Shown in pieces: positions 43,814 through 52,518 of a stretch of 64,000 bases of DNA. Every line of letters starts with the position of its first letter. Position 1 is the stretch's first letter. The translations under genes and the position numbers were made by a program. The DNA is from Hyphomicrobiales bacterium (GTDB taxonomy: Bacteria; Pseudomonadota; Alphaproteobacteria; Rhizobiales; Beijerinckiaceae). The stretch lies in contig UBZM01000036.1 in assembly GCA_900470095.1 (NCBI GenBank), positions 282,465 through 346,464 of the forward strand, given 5' to 3'. Below the pieces are notes generated by a model. That model was given only the letters and a program-made list of their open reading frames with translations. It was not told the origin of the DNA and did no database searches.

Positions 43814-44292
43814 AAAATACTCAACAAGACTGGGGAGGATGGAAGGCTCAAGCCACCAGATTCTTGGTCTGGCCGAGCAGTTCCATGTCCGAATAGTGTC
43901 GTTAAAAGGCCAAAAGATGGCTGGTCAGGTCGATGGTCATCATTCCGTCGGGTGAGCATCATCATTCGGATCCTTTCCATGTTCGAGAATGCCTCAATCA
44001 AGAGGCAATAATTGGCTGGAGATACATTCCTGATCTGAGCGAGAAGGCCGGTCGCAATCCCGACCGTGGTCAAGACAGCCTCGACCTCCACGGCGCCTAG
44101 CGCGTTGCCGATAGTGATCACCCGAGCACATTCTCGTTCCTGCTGAGATCCGGGATGGCATGGCTTTCGCCCGCGCTGTCTCCGCACGCTCTGGGAGGCC
44201 TCGCAAGTGCGGGGCATCTCGCCCGGAGCGATTGGCAGAGTGCGTGCCACCCCCTATGAGGGCGCCAGTTTCCTCCTGATAGGCATGTTCAC
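43814..44292. other. Intergenic stretch without a supported gene
   Basis: A minus-strand frame stays open for 178 codons across 43714-44250, but it overlaps the M15-like gene, has atypical composition and no known motif. The base composition is lower in GC than the neighbours around 43900-44030. I see nothing else here except the presumable promoter of the phosphate regulon kinase gene. Confidence 0.4.
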
Positions 44293-45354
44293 ATGGTCGA
44301 TGTCGTCGATCCCCACGCGCCGGCCACTGCAGCGCTGATCGAGGCGCTGGGGGCCGCCGTGGTGCTGCTCGATGCGCAGGGTGTGGCGCAGGCGCTGAGC
44401 CCGGCGATGCGTGCGCTCATTCCAGCGCTCGAACGCGGCCAGTCGCTGACGCTCGTCCTGCGCGACCCCGACCTGATCGACGCGATCGAGCAGGTTTCGC
44501 GCCGCGGAGGGCGCCGGGTCATCGAGCTGATCGAGCGCGTGCCGGTCGAGCGCACCTTCCGGATCCACATCGCGGCGCTGACCGGCGGCGTCTGGCGTAA
44601 TCCCGTGGTGCTGACCTTCGAGGATCTGAGTGAGCTGCGCGTCACAGAACGCATGCGCGTCGATTTCGTGGCGAATGCCAGCCACGAATTGCGCACGCCG
44701 CTCGCCTCGCTTCTCGGCTTCGTCGAGACCCTGCAGGGGCCGGCGCGCAACGATACCGGCGCGCGCGACCGTTTCCTCGCCATCATGCGCGAGCAGGGCC
44801 TGCGCATGGCGCGGTTGGTCGACGATCTGCTTTCGCTCTCGCGCATCGAGCTGCGCGCCCATCTCGCACCGGACACGCCTGTCGATCTCTCCGCGATTTC
44901 GCGCGAGATCGTCGACTCGCTCACCCTGATGGCACGCGGGCGCAAGGTGACGTTGAAGCTCGAGACGCCGCCCCAGCCGGTCCAGGTCGCGGGGGACCGC
45001 GACGAGCTGTTGCGGTTGATGGAGAATCTCGTCGAGAACGCCATCAAATATGGCCGCGAGGGCGGCGTGGTTGCGATCAATGTGGTCGAGGGCGTGAGCG
45101 AAGCCAGCGTCAGCGTTCGTGACGATGGGCCGGGCATCCCGCCCGAGCATCTGCCCCGCCTCACCGAACGCTTCTATCGGGTCGACACGGCCGCGAGCCG
45201 CGAGGCCGGCGGCACGGGCCTCGGTCTCGCCATCGTCAAGCACATCGTGCTACGCCATCGCGGCCGTCTCACCATCGAGAGCGAGTACGGCAAGGGTGCG
45301 CTCTTCAAGGCGATCCTGCCGCGCCTCGGCGCGATGATGCGGAGCCCATCCTGA
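44293..45354 (+). CDS. phoR: Phosphate regulon sensor histidine kinase PhoR (without membrane segments)
   Basis: This 353-residue kinase has an N-terminal PAS-like region (about 15-120), HisKA with phospho-acceptor His131 in NASHELRTPL, and HATPase with ENLVENAIKYG, DDGPGIP and GGTGLGLAIVKH. It phosphorylates PhoB when phosphate is low. No hydrophobic segment is present at the N-terminus, while well-studied PhoR proteins have membrane anchors; an in-frame stop at 44257-44259 rules out an upstream extension. It starts the phoR-pstSCAB-phoU-phoB cluster. Confidence 0.92.
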   Translation: MVDVVDPHAPATAALIEALGAAVVLLDAQGVAQALSPAMRALIPALERGQSLTLVLRDPDLIDAIEQVSRRGGRRVIELIERVPVERTFRIHIAALTGGVWRNPVVLTFEDLSELRVTERMRVDFVANASHELRTPLASLLGFVETLQGPARNDTGARDRFLAIMREQGLRMARLVDDLLSLSRIELRAHLAPDTPVDLSAISREIVDSLTLMARGRKVTLKLETPPQPVQVAGDRDELLRLMENLVENAIKYGREGGVVAINVVEGVSEASVSVRDDGPGIPPEHLPRLTERFYRVDTAASREAGGTGLGLAIVKHIVLRHRGRLTIESEYGKGALFKAILPRLGAMMRSPS

Positions 45355-45379
45355 CCAATGTGACGGCGAACGTGACGGT

Positions 45380-45397
45380 CTGTCATCTGTCTGTCAT
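45380..45397 (+). promoter_or_regulatory. PHO box (PhoB binding site) of the pst operon
   Basis: The sequence CTGTCATCTGTCTGTCAT fits the alphaproteobacterial PHO box, two CTGTCAT direct repeats with a 4-bp spacer, without a mismatch. It lies 57 bp before the pstS ATG. It supports PhoB control of pstSCAB-phoU-phoB. Confidence 0.93.
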
Positions 45398-45454
45398 ATG
45401 GAAGGTGTTCTAGCGGGGCTGCTAAAGACTGCGACCCAGACGAGGACTCCTCTA

Positions 45455-46480
45455 ATGCGCAAAATTCTCATTCTCGCGGCTGCGACGATCGGCCTGGCCG
45501 GCGTTGCCCAGGCCGCTGACATCACCGGCGCGGGCGCGACCTTCCCTTTCCCGATCTACTCGAAATGGGCTGAAGCTTATAAGAAGGAGACCAATATCGG
45601 TCTCAACTATCAGTCGATCGGCTCGGGCGGCGGTATCCGGCAGATCAAGGCCAAGACGGTTGCGTTCGGTGCGACCGATGCCCCGCTCAAGGGCGAGGAC
45701 CTGACCAAGGACGGCCTGATCCAGTTCCCGACCGTCATGGGCGGCGTCGTTCCGGCCGTCAACATTGCCGGCGTCGAGCCGGGCAAGCTGAAGCTCACCG
45801 GCGCGATCATCGCCGACATCTATCAGGGCACCATCAAGAAGTGGAACGACCCCAAGATCGTCGCCATCAATGCCGGCCTGACCCTGCCTGACGCCAACAT
45901 CAACCCGGTCTATCGTTCGGACGGCTCGGGCACGACCTTCGTCTTCACCGACTATCTCTCGCGCGTTTCGCCGGACTGGAAGTCGAAGATCGGCACCAAC
46001 ACCGCCGTGCAGTGGCCGGTCGGCATCGGCGGCAAGGGCAATGAGGGCGTCTCGGCCTCCGTCAAGCAGGTCGCGAACTCGATCGGCTATGTCGAATACG
46101 CCTATGCCAAGCAGAACAAGCTGGCCCATGCGCTGGTCGAGAATGCCGAAGGCCAGTTCCCGGCTCCGGACGACAAGTCCTTCCAGGCTGCTGCCGCCAA
46201 TGCGAACTGGAACGAGGCTCCCGGCTTCGGCATCTCGCTGAACAACCAGAAGGGCGCCCAGGCCTGGCCGATCACCTCCGCCACCTTCCTGCTCGTGCAT
46301 GCCAAGCCGGAGAAGCCGGAAGAGGTGCAGTCCGCGCTGAAATTCGTCGACTGGGCCTACAAGAACGGCGACAAGCTCGCGCTCGATCTCGACTACGTGC
46401 CGCTCCCGGCCAACGTCAAGGATCAGGTCCGCGCCGCCTGGAAGGGCGTCACCGACCCGGCCGGCAAGCCGATCTTCTGA
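45455..46480 (+). CDS. pstS: Phosphate ABC transporter substrate-binding protein PstS
   Basis: This 341-residue protein binds phosphate in the periplasm. It has a signal peptide (1-20, ending AQA), then ADITGAGATFPFPIYSKW, the loop SIGSGGGIRQI, ATDAPL and RSDGSGTTFVFTDYLS, all phosphate-binding motifs. GAGGA precedes the ATG at 45455. It is the first gene after the PHO box and is followed by a strong hairpin. Confidence 0.97.
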   Translation: MRKILILAAATIGLAGVAQAADITGAGATFPFPIYSKWAEAYKKETNIGLNYQSIGSGGGIRQIKAKTVAFGATDAPLKGEDLTKDGLIQFPTVMGGVVPAVNIAGVEPGKLKLTGAIIADIYQGTIKKWNDPKIVAINAGLTLPDANINPVYRSDGSGTTFVFTDYLSRVSPDWKSKIGTNTAVQWPVGIGGKGNEGVSASVKQVANSIGYVEYAYAKQNKLAHALVENAEGQFPAPDDKSFQAAAANANWNEAPGFGISLNNQKGAQAWPITSATFLLVHAKPEKPEEVQSALKFVDWAYKNGDKLALDLDYVPLPANVKDQVRAAWKGVTDPAGKPIF

Positions 46481-46492
46481 TCCATGCTATGG

Positions 46493-46519
46493 CGCGAGGC
46501 GGGCTGTTCCCGCCTCGCG
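46493..46519 (+). promoter_or_regulatory. Hairpin between pstS and pstC
   Basis: Perfect 11-bp stem: CGCGAGGCGGG at 46493-46503 and CCCGCCTCGCG at 46509-46519, with a 5-nt loop. It lies 13 nt after the pstS stop and 57 nt before pstC. It probably sets a higher level of pstS message than of the permease genes. Confidence 0.65.
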
Positions 46520-46575
46520 TTCGACTTTGTGAGACGCGTTTCCTCGTGCTTCTTATGCGACCGGAGTAACCACGG

Positions 46576-47547
46576 ATGGCTGCCGTGACAGACCAGATGG
46601 CCGCGCCCGGTGCGCCTGCCATTCGCCGCACTCCAAAGGGCACCTTCGACATTGTCTTCCGCAATGCCAGCCGGGCCGCTGCGCTCTTCGTGCTGGTGCT
46701 GCTCGCGGGCATCATCGCCTCGATGATCATCGGCGGCTGGCCTGCCTTCCGCGAATTCGGTCTCGGCTTCATTACGTCCAGCGTCTGGGATACCCAGAAT
46801 GAGCAGTATGGCGCCTGGCCCGCCATCGTCGGCACCTTGTCGACCGCGCTGATCGCGCTGGTCCTTGGCGTACCGCTCTCGCTCGGCATCGCCGTCTACC
46901 TCACCCAGCTCGCGCCGCCCTGGTTCAAGCGCCCGGTCTCGACGACGATCGAGCTGCTCGCTGCCGTGCCCTCGATCATTTACGGCATGTGGGGTCTCTT
47001 CGTCTTCGTGCCGCTCTTCGCGGCCTATGTGCAGATCCCGGTCTCGAACATCGTCGAAGGCATTCCGCTGGTCGGCACCGTGCTCTACTCGCGCTCGCCC
47101 TCGGGCCTCGGCATCCTGACGGCCGGCATCATCCTCGCCTTCATGATCATCCCCTTCATTGCCTCGATCACCCGCGACATGCTGGAGCAGATCCCGTCCG
47201 TACTGCGTGAGAGCGCCTATGGCATCGGCGCCACGACCTGGGAGGTCGTGCGCCATGTGCTGGTGCCGCAGGCCGGCGTCTCGATCATCGGCGCCATCAT
47301 GCTCGGTCTTGGCCGCGCGCTTGGCGAGACCATGGCGGTGACCTTCGTCGTCGGCAACGCCAACCGGCTTTCGGCCTCGATCATGGATCCCGGCTCGACC
47401 ATCGCCTCGCGCATCGCCAACGAATTCAACGAGGCGATGGGCCTGCAGCTCAACGCGCTGATCGCGCTTGGCTGTATCCTCTTCTTCGTCACCTTCGTCG
47501 TCCTCGTGATCGCGCGTATCCTCGTCGCGCGCGTCAAGTCCTTCTGA
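46576..47547 (+). CDS. pstC: Phosphate ABC transporter permease PstC
   Basis: This 323-residue membrane protein has six spans and the PstC motifs SSVWDTQNEQYGAWP, LIALVLGVPLSLGIAVYL, EAAVPSIIYGMWG (as LLAAVPSIIYGMWG) and GLGRALGETMAVTFVVGN. It forms half of the phosphate channel with PstA. The length is typical. It lies 13 bp before pstA. Confidence 0.97.
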   Translation: MAAVTDQMAAPGAPAIRRTPKGTFDIVFRNASRAAALFVLVLLAGIIASMIIGGWPAFREFGLGFITSSVWDTQNEQYGAWPAIVGTLSTALIALVLGVPLSLGIAVYLTQLAPPWFKRPVSTTIELLAAVPSIIYGMWGLFVFVPLFAAYVQIPVSNIVEGIPLVGTVLYSRSPSGLGILTAGIILAFMIIPFIASITRDMLEQIPSVLRESAYGIGATTWEVVRHVLVPQAGVSIIGAIMLGLGRALGETMAVTFVVGNANRLSASIMDPGSTIASRIANEFNEAMGLQLNALIALGCILFFVTFVVLVIARILVARVKSF

Positions 47548-47560
47548 GCGGAGCCTGGCC

Positions 47561-48448
47561 ATGAACAGCGCCGTCACCCCGCCCGCCACGACGCCTCATC
47601 AGGTCTGGGGCCGCGTCCGTCCCGCGCGCCGCACCGCCGATCGGGCGATGAAAATCATCGCCACCAGCTTCACCCTTCTCGCCATATTCGTGCTGTTCTG
47701 GATTCTCGGCATGCTGCTCGTGAAGGGGATCGGCGGGCTCTCCGTCGCGACCTTCACCCAGGTCACGCCCGGTCCCGGCAGCGAGGGGGGCGGCCTTGCC
47801 AACGCCATTGTCGGCTCGATCGTGCTGACCTTCCTCGGCATCGCCGTGGCGACGCCGGTGGGCGTGCTCGCCGGCACCTATCTTGCCGAATACGGCAAGG
47901 GCTCGAAGCTCGCGGATCTGATCCGTTTCATCAACGACATCCTGCTCTCGGCACCGTCGATCCTGATCGGCCTCTTCGTCTACGTCATCCTGGTCGAGCC
48001 GTTCCGCGGCTATTCCGGCTGGGCCGGCGGCGTCGCGTTGGGCATCATCGCGATCCCGGTGATCGTGCGCACCACCGAGGACATGCTGCGCCTCGTGCCG
48101 AGCTCGTTGCGCGAAGCCGGTGCTGCGCTGGGCGCCCCGCCTTCGGTCGTCATCACCAGCGTGACCTGGCGGGCGGCGAAATCCGGTATGGTCACCGGTA
48201 TCCTGCTGGCCCTGGCGCGCATCGCCGGCGAAACGGCGCCGCTGATCTTCACTGCGCTGAACAACAATTTCTGGTTCTCGCCCACCCTCGTCGGCGGCGT
48301 CTCCAACCTGCCGGTTACGATCTACCAGTTCGCCTCCGCCCCTTATGAGAACTGGCAGCAGCTCGCCTGGGCCGGTTCGCTGATCATCACCGTCTCGATC
48401 CTGTGCCTCTCGCTTATCGCCCGCCGTATCGTGCGGGGCGGCAAATGA
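47561..48448 (+). CDS. pstA: Phosphate ABC transporter permease PstA
   Basis: This 295-residue permease has six spans and the PstA motifs GTYLAEYG, APSILIGLFVY, RTTEDMLRLVPSSLREA, ALGAPPSVVI and ARIAGETAPLIFTA. It pairs with PstC. The start ATG lies 13 bp after pstC. Confidence 0.97.
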   Translation: MNSAVTPPATTPHQVWGRVRPARRTADRAMKIIATSFTLLAIFVLFWILGMLLVKGIGGLSVATFTQVTPGPGSEGGGLANAIVGSIVLTFLGIAVATPVGVLAGTYLAEYGKGSKLADLIRFINDILLSAPSILIGLFVYVILVEPFRGYSGWAGGVALGIIAIPVIVRTTEDMLRLVPSSLREAGAALGAPPSVVITSVTWRAAKSGMVTGILLALARIAGETAPLIFTALNNNFWFSPTLVGGVSNLPVTIYQFASAPYENWQQLAWAGSLIITVSILCLSLIARRIVRGGK

Positions 48449-48492
48449 ACGGCCTTAAACCCTCGTCGCGTTCGATCTGAAGGAACAAGTCG

Positions 48493-49293
48493 ATGCTTTC
48501 GACGCTGGAACTGAGCCCGCAAGCGCTTGATGCCGAGGCCCCCGTCCGGATCGCGGTCAAGAACCTCGATTTCTACTACGGCGAGCACAAGGCGCTGAAG
48601 AACATCAATCTCGACTTCCGGGACCGCCATGTCACCGCCCTGATCGGGCCGTCGGGCTGCGGCAAGTCGACCCTGCTGCGCATCTTCAACCGGATCTATT
48701 CACTCTATCCGGAGCAGCGCGCCACCGGCGAGATCCTGCTCGACGGCCGCAACGTCATCAGCAACGATATCGATGTGAACGAGCTGCGCTCGCGCGTCGG
48801 CATGGTGTTCCAGAAGCCGACGCCCTTCCCGATGTCGATCTACGACAATGTCGCATTCGGCATCCGCCTCTATGAGAAGCCGCCGAAGTCCGAACTCGAC
48901 GACCGCGTCGAAGGTGCGCTGCGCCGCTCTGCCCTCTGGGACGAGGTCAAGGACAAGCTGAAGACCTCCGGCATGGGCCTGTCCGGCGGCCAGCAGCAAC
49001 GCCTCTGCATTGCGCGTACCATCGCCCAGAAGCCGGAAGTGATCCTGTTCGATGAGCCGACCTCGGCGCTCGATCCGATCTCGACCGGCAAGATCGAGGA
49101 CCTGCTCGAGCAGCTCAAGACCGACTTCACCATCGTCATCGTCACCCACAACATGCAGCAGGCGGCGCGCATCTCGCAGTACACCGCCTTCATGTATCTG
49201 GGCGAGGTGATCGAGTTCGACGCCACCAACACCATCTTCATGAACCCGCACAAGAAGCAGACGCAGGATTACGTCACCGGTCGCTTCGGCTGA
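48493..49293 (+). CDS. pstB: Phosphate ABC transporter ATP-binding protein PstB
   Basis: This 266-residue ATPase has Walker A GPSGCGKSTLLR, the PstB-specific insert FQKPTPFPMSIYDNVAFG, signature LSGGQQQRLCIAR, Walker B ILFDEPTSALDP and switch VTHNMQQAAR. AAGGA lies upstream of the ATG. It powers the PstSCA transporter and has an inhibitory signalling role with PhoU. Confidence 0.98.
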   Translation: MLSTLELSPQALDAEAPVRIAVKNLDFYYGEHKALKNINLDFRDRHVTALIGPSGCGKSTLLRIFNRIYSLYPEQRATGEILLDGRNVISNDIDVNELRSRVGMVFQKPTPFPMSIYDNVAFGIRLYEKPPKSELDDRVEGALRRSALWDEVKDKLKTSGMGLSGGQQQRLCIARTIAQKPEVILFDEPTSALDPISTGKIEDLLEQLKTDFTIVIVTHNMQQAARISQYTAFMYLGEVIEFDATNTIFMNPHKKQTQDYVTGRFG

Positions 49294-49341
49294 AACGGTA
49301 CCAAGCCTTCCAACTGCTTTGCCGACAAAGGACACGCCGCG

Positions 49342-50061
49342 ATGACTGATCACATCGTCCGCTCATATGACGCCGATCTCGAGGGGATCCGCCGCAGCCT
49401 TGCCGAGATGGGGGGCATGTCGGAGCGCATGCTCGGCGATTCGACGGTCGCCCTGGTGCGCCGTGATACCGGATTGGCACAGAAGGTCATCAGCGCCGAC
49501 CAGCGCCTCGACAACCTGCAGCGTGAGGTCGAGGAGAAGGCGGTCCTCACCATCGCCCGGCGCCAGCCGCTCGCCAACGACCTGCGCGAGCTGATCTCCG
49601 CCATTCGCATCGCCGCCGATATCGAGCGTGTCGGCGATCTCGCCAAGAATATCGCCAAGCGCGCCGTTGCGATCTCCGGCCAGTTCCAGCCGCCGTCGCG
49701 TGCGGTCGTCGGCCTCGAGCATATGAGCCGCCTGGTTCAGGCCCAGCTCAAGGACGTGCTCGATGCCTATGCCGTCAGCAATGAGCAGAAGGCCATGGAG
49801 GTCTGGCGCCGAGACGACGAGATCGACGCGCTCTATACCTCGCTCTTCCGCGAGCTGCTCACCTATATGATGGAAGACCCGCGCAACATCACCTTCTGCA
49901 CGCATCTCCTGTTCTGCGCGAAGAATGTCGAGCGCATCGGCGACCACACCACCAACATCGCCGAGACGATCCACTATCTCGTCACGGGCGAAGCCTTGGA
50001 CGCAGCCCGTCCGAAGCTCGACACCACCAACATCCTTCTGGACGCCGCCACCGGTGAGTGA
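49342..50061 (+). CDS. phoU: Phosphate signalling protein PhoU
   Basis: This 239-residue helical protein has two PhoU repeats (about 20-105 and 120-210), with ExxxD metal-binding motifs in EVEEKAVLTIARRQPLA (first) and NVERIGDHTTNIAE (second). It links PstB to PhoR and keeps the Pho response off in high phosphate. AAGGA precedes the ATG. Confidence 0.96.
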   Translation: MTDHIVRSYDADLEGIRRSLAEMGGMSERMLGDSTVALVRRDTGLAQKVISADQRLDNLQREVEEKAVLTIARRQPLANDLRELISAIRIAADIERVGDLAKNIAKRAVAISGQFQPPSRAVVGLEHMSRLVQAQLKDVLDAYAVSNEQKAMEVWRRDDEIDALYTSLFRELLTYMMEDPRNITFCTHLLFCAKNVERIGDHTTNIAETIHYLVTGEALDAARPKLDTTNILLDAATGE

Positions 50062-50094
50062 CCGGCGCCCGACACCTTTGGGACCGAGTGAGAC

Positions 50095-50793
50095 ATGCCT
50101 GCACGCATCCTGATCGTTGAGGACGAAGAGCCGTTGACCCTGCTGCTACGCTACAATCTCGAGGCCGAAGGCTTCGAGGTCGATAGCGTAGCGCGTGGCG
50201 ACGATGCCGAGCTGCATCTGCGCGATCATACGCCGGACCTCGTGCTGCTCGACTGGATGCTACCGGGCCTTTCCGGCATTGAGCTCTGCCGGCGGCTGCG
50301 GACCCGTCGCGATACCGAGCGAGTGCCGATCATCATGCTCACGGCCCGCGGCGAGGAGACCGAGCGTGTGCGCGGCCTTGCCACCGGGGCTGACGACTAT
50401 GTCGTCAAGCCTTTCTCGCTGCCCGAGCTGATCGCGCGCATCCAGGCGCTGCTGCGCCGCGCCAAGCCGGGTCATGTTGCCGGACTGCTGGCCGCCGGCG
50501 ATCTTGAACTCGACCGCACCACCCGCCGTGTCCGCCGCTCAGGGAGCGAGTTGCATCTCGGCCCGACCGAGTTCCGCCTGCTCGAGTTCCTGATGCAGGC
50601 GCCGGGTCGGGTCTATTCCCGCGCCCAGCTGCTCGACGCGGTCTGGGGTCGCGATGTCTATATCGACGAGCGCACTGTCGACGTCCATGTCGGCCGCCTG
50701 CGCAAGGCGATCACACCCGACAACGCCAAGGATCCGCTGCGGACCGTTCGTGGCGCCGGCTACGCCTTCGACGAGACCTTTGCGCGGAGCTGA
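50095..50793 (+). CDS. phoB: Phosphate response regulator PhoB
   Basis: This 232-residue OmpR-type regulator has a receiver domain with the acid pocket VEDEEPL, phospho-acceptor Asp53 in LLDWMLPG, and the switch lysine in VVKPFS. A winged-helix DNA-binding domain follows, with LGPTEFRLLEFLM and RTVDVHVGRLRKAI. It binds the PHO box seen before pstS. It is the last gene of the cluster. Confidence 0.97.
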   Translation: MPARILIVEDEEPLTLLLRYNLEAEGFEVDSVARGDDAELHLRDHTPDLVLLDWMLPGLSGIELCRRLRTRRDTERVPIIMLTARGEETERVRGLATGADDYVVKPFSLPELIARIQALLRRAKPGHVAGLLAAGDLELDRTTRRVRRSGSELHLGPTEFRLLEFLMQAPGRVYSRAQLLDAVWGRDVYIDERTVDVHVGRLRKAITPDNAKDPLRTVRGAGYAFDETFARS

Positions 50794-50798
50794 GACTT

Positions 50799-50901
50799 GG
50801 ATCGTCGGGCCGGATATCGAACCCGGCGCGATGATCTGATCGTCTATGGTTGCATCGGCTTTCCCGAAAGCCGCAATCCACTTTTCGGGCCGATACTCTA
50901 G
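50799..50901 (+). repeat. Dispersed intergenic repeat, copy C
   Basis: This copy begins 6 nt after the phoB stop. It has an imperfect inverted repeat with GATCGTCGGGCCGG and CCCGGCGCGATGATC arms, then GCATCGGCTTTCCCGAAAGC and CGCAATCCACTTTTCGGG. It shares layout with the copies at 36801 and 43289 and just overlaps the end of the ynfA-type gene. Confidence 0.85.
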
Positions 50902-51218
50902 CGCGGTCCTGCGATGATGACCGCCGCGCCGGCGAGGCAGATCAGCCCGCCGGCAATGTCCCAGCGGTCGGGGCGAAAGCCCTCGACGACCCAGAGCCAG
51001 GCGAGCGAACTCACGATATAGATGCCGCCATAGGCGGCATAGGCGCGTCCGGCCATTTCGCTCTCCGCCAGCGTCAGCAGCCAGGCGAACAGGGCGAGGC
51101 AAACCAGTCCGGGCACGACCCACCAGATCGGCTTGCCGAGCCGGAGCCAGCCCCAGAACGCGAAACAGCCGGCGATTTCGAGAATGGCTGCGCCAAGATA
51201 GGCGGCGATGGTCGGCAT
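50898..51218 (-). CDS. YnfA-family small membrane protein (UPF0060)
   Basis: This 106-residue protein has four membrane helices and the family pattern of an early LEIAGCFAFWGWLR, then ESEMAGRAYAAYGGIYIVSS and VEGFRPDRWDIAGG. YnfA proteins are related to small multidrug exporters. AGGAC precedes the ATG. It stands alone between a repeat and a flavoprotein gene. Confidence 0.93.
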   Translation of the reverse strand: MPTIAAYLGAAILEIAGCFAFWGWLRLGKPIWWVVPGLVCLALFAWLLTLAESEMAGRAYAAYGGIYIVSSLAWLWVVEGFRPDRWDIAGGLICLAGAAVIIAGPR

Positions 51219-51291
51219 GGTTCGTCCTATCGATGGCCCGCGCGGCGGGATTACCCTTGACCGCAGGCCGCGCTGACGGCAAGCCGGACCG

Positions 51292-52509
51292 ATGTCCTCA
51301 CATCACATCGCCATCATCGGAGCAGGGCCGTCCGGGCTGATTGCGGCCGAGCGCCTCGCAGTGGCCGGCCACGCGGTCACGATCTACGATCGCATGCCCT
51401 CTCCGGCTCGCAAATTCCTGCTGGCCGGGCGCGGCGGGTTGAACCTCACCCATTCCGAACCGCTCGACTGCTTCCTGGCCCGCTATCGCGATGCCCGAAC
51501 CTGGCTGGAGCCGGCCATTCGTGCCTTCCCGCCGCAATCCCTGCGCGACTGGGCCGATGCGCTCGGGCAGGACACGTTCGTCGGCAGCAGCGGACGTGTC
51601 TTCCCTCGCGCCATGAAGGCTTCCCCCCTGCTTCGTGCCTGGCTGCGCCGGCTCGATGGTCTCGGCGTCGCCTTCGCGCGTGGGCAGCGCTGGACCGGCT
51701 GGAGCGAAGCGGGCGTTCTGACGTTCCGGAGCCGCGATGGCGTCGATTTCGAGGCGAAGCACGACGCGACGCTGCTCGCGCTCGGCGGCGCAAGTTGGCC
51801 GCGGCTAGGGTCCGATGGCGCCTGGGCGACTTTGCTGGCAGCGCGCGGCATTGCGATTGCGCCGCTGCGCCCATCCAATGGCGGCTTTACGGTCGATTGG
51901 TCGCAGACCATGCGCGAGCGTTTTGCCGGCGTGCCGCTGAAACGGATCGTCCTGAGCTTCGGCGGCCAATCCGTGCCCGGCGAGGCGATGATCGATGCGG
52001 CGGGTCTGGAAGGCGGCGCGGTCTATGCACTCTCTGCCCCGATCCGCGAGACGATCCTGCGCGAGGGCAGGGCGGTCATCACCGTCGATCTGCGGCCCGA
52101 TCACGAGGCGGCGCTGCTGGTCCAGCGGCTCGCGCATCGTCGCAAGGGCGTGACGCTGAGCAATCATCTGCGCAAGGCTGCAGGTCTCGCTCCATCCGCG
52201 ATTGCGCTGCTGCGCGAAGCGGCGAAGGGGCCACTTCCCCAAGACGCGGAGAGGCTGGCCGCACTGATCAAGGCCGCACCTCTGGTGCTCACCGGTCTCA
52301 GACCGATCGAGCGGGCGATCTCCACCGCCGGTGGCGTCGCCGCGGCCGAGGTCGAGGAAGGCTTCATGCTGAAACGCTTGCCCGGTACCTTTGTCGCAGG
52401 CGAGATGCTGGATTGGGAGGCGCCGACCGGCGGCTATCTGCTGCAGGCCTGCTTCGCGACCGGAGTCGCAGCTGCAGCAGGGATTCAGGCCTGGCTCGCG
52501 GAAAGCTGA
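51292..52509 (+). CDS. HI0933-like NAD(P)/FAD-dependent oxidoreductase (TIGR03862 type)
   Basis: This 405-residue flavoprotein has an N-terminal dinucleotide motif (IIGAGPSGLIAAERLA), the family signature RKFLLAGRGGLNLTHSE, a middle insertion domain, and the C-terminal FAD loop GGYLLQACFATG. HI0933-like proteins are widespread flavoproteins of uncertain reaction. The TIGR03862 subgroup is chosen from the LAGRGGLNLTHSE pattern from memory. It diverges from the ynfA-type gene and converges on a Gre-like gene. Confidence 0.9.
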   Translation: MSSHHIAIIGAGPSGLIAAERLAVAGHAVTIYDRMPSPARKFLLAGRGGLNLTHSEPLDCFLARYRDARTWLEPAIRAFPPQSLRDWADALGQDTFVGSSGRVFPRAMKASPLLRAWLRRLDGLGVAFARGQRWTGWSEAGVLTFRSRDGVDFEAKHDATLLALGGASWPRLGSDGAWATLLAARGIAIAPLRPSNGGFTVDWSQTMRERFAGVPLKRIVLSFGGQSVPGEAMIDAAGLEGGAVYALSAPIRETILREGRAVITVDLRPDHEAALLVQRLAHRRKGVTLSNHLRKAAGLAPSAIALLREAAKGPLPQDAERLAALIKAAPLVLTGLRPIERAISTAGGVAAAEVEEGFMLKRLPGTFVAGEMLDWEAPTGGYLLQACFATGVAAAAGIQAWLAES

Positions 52510-52518
52510 ACGATCGCC

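Noticed and set aside
43714..44250. Minus-strand frame of 178 codons before the M15-like gene
   Set aside because: It overlaps the M15-like gene, lacks a ribosome binding site and any known motif, and has mixed composition. A decayed gene cannot be excluded.
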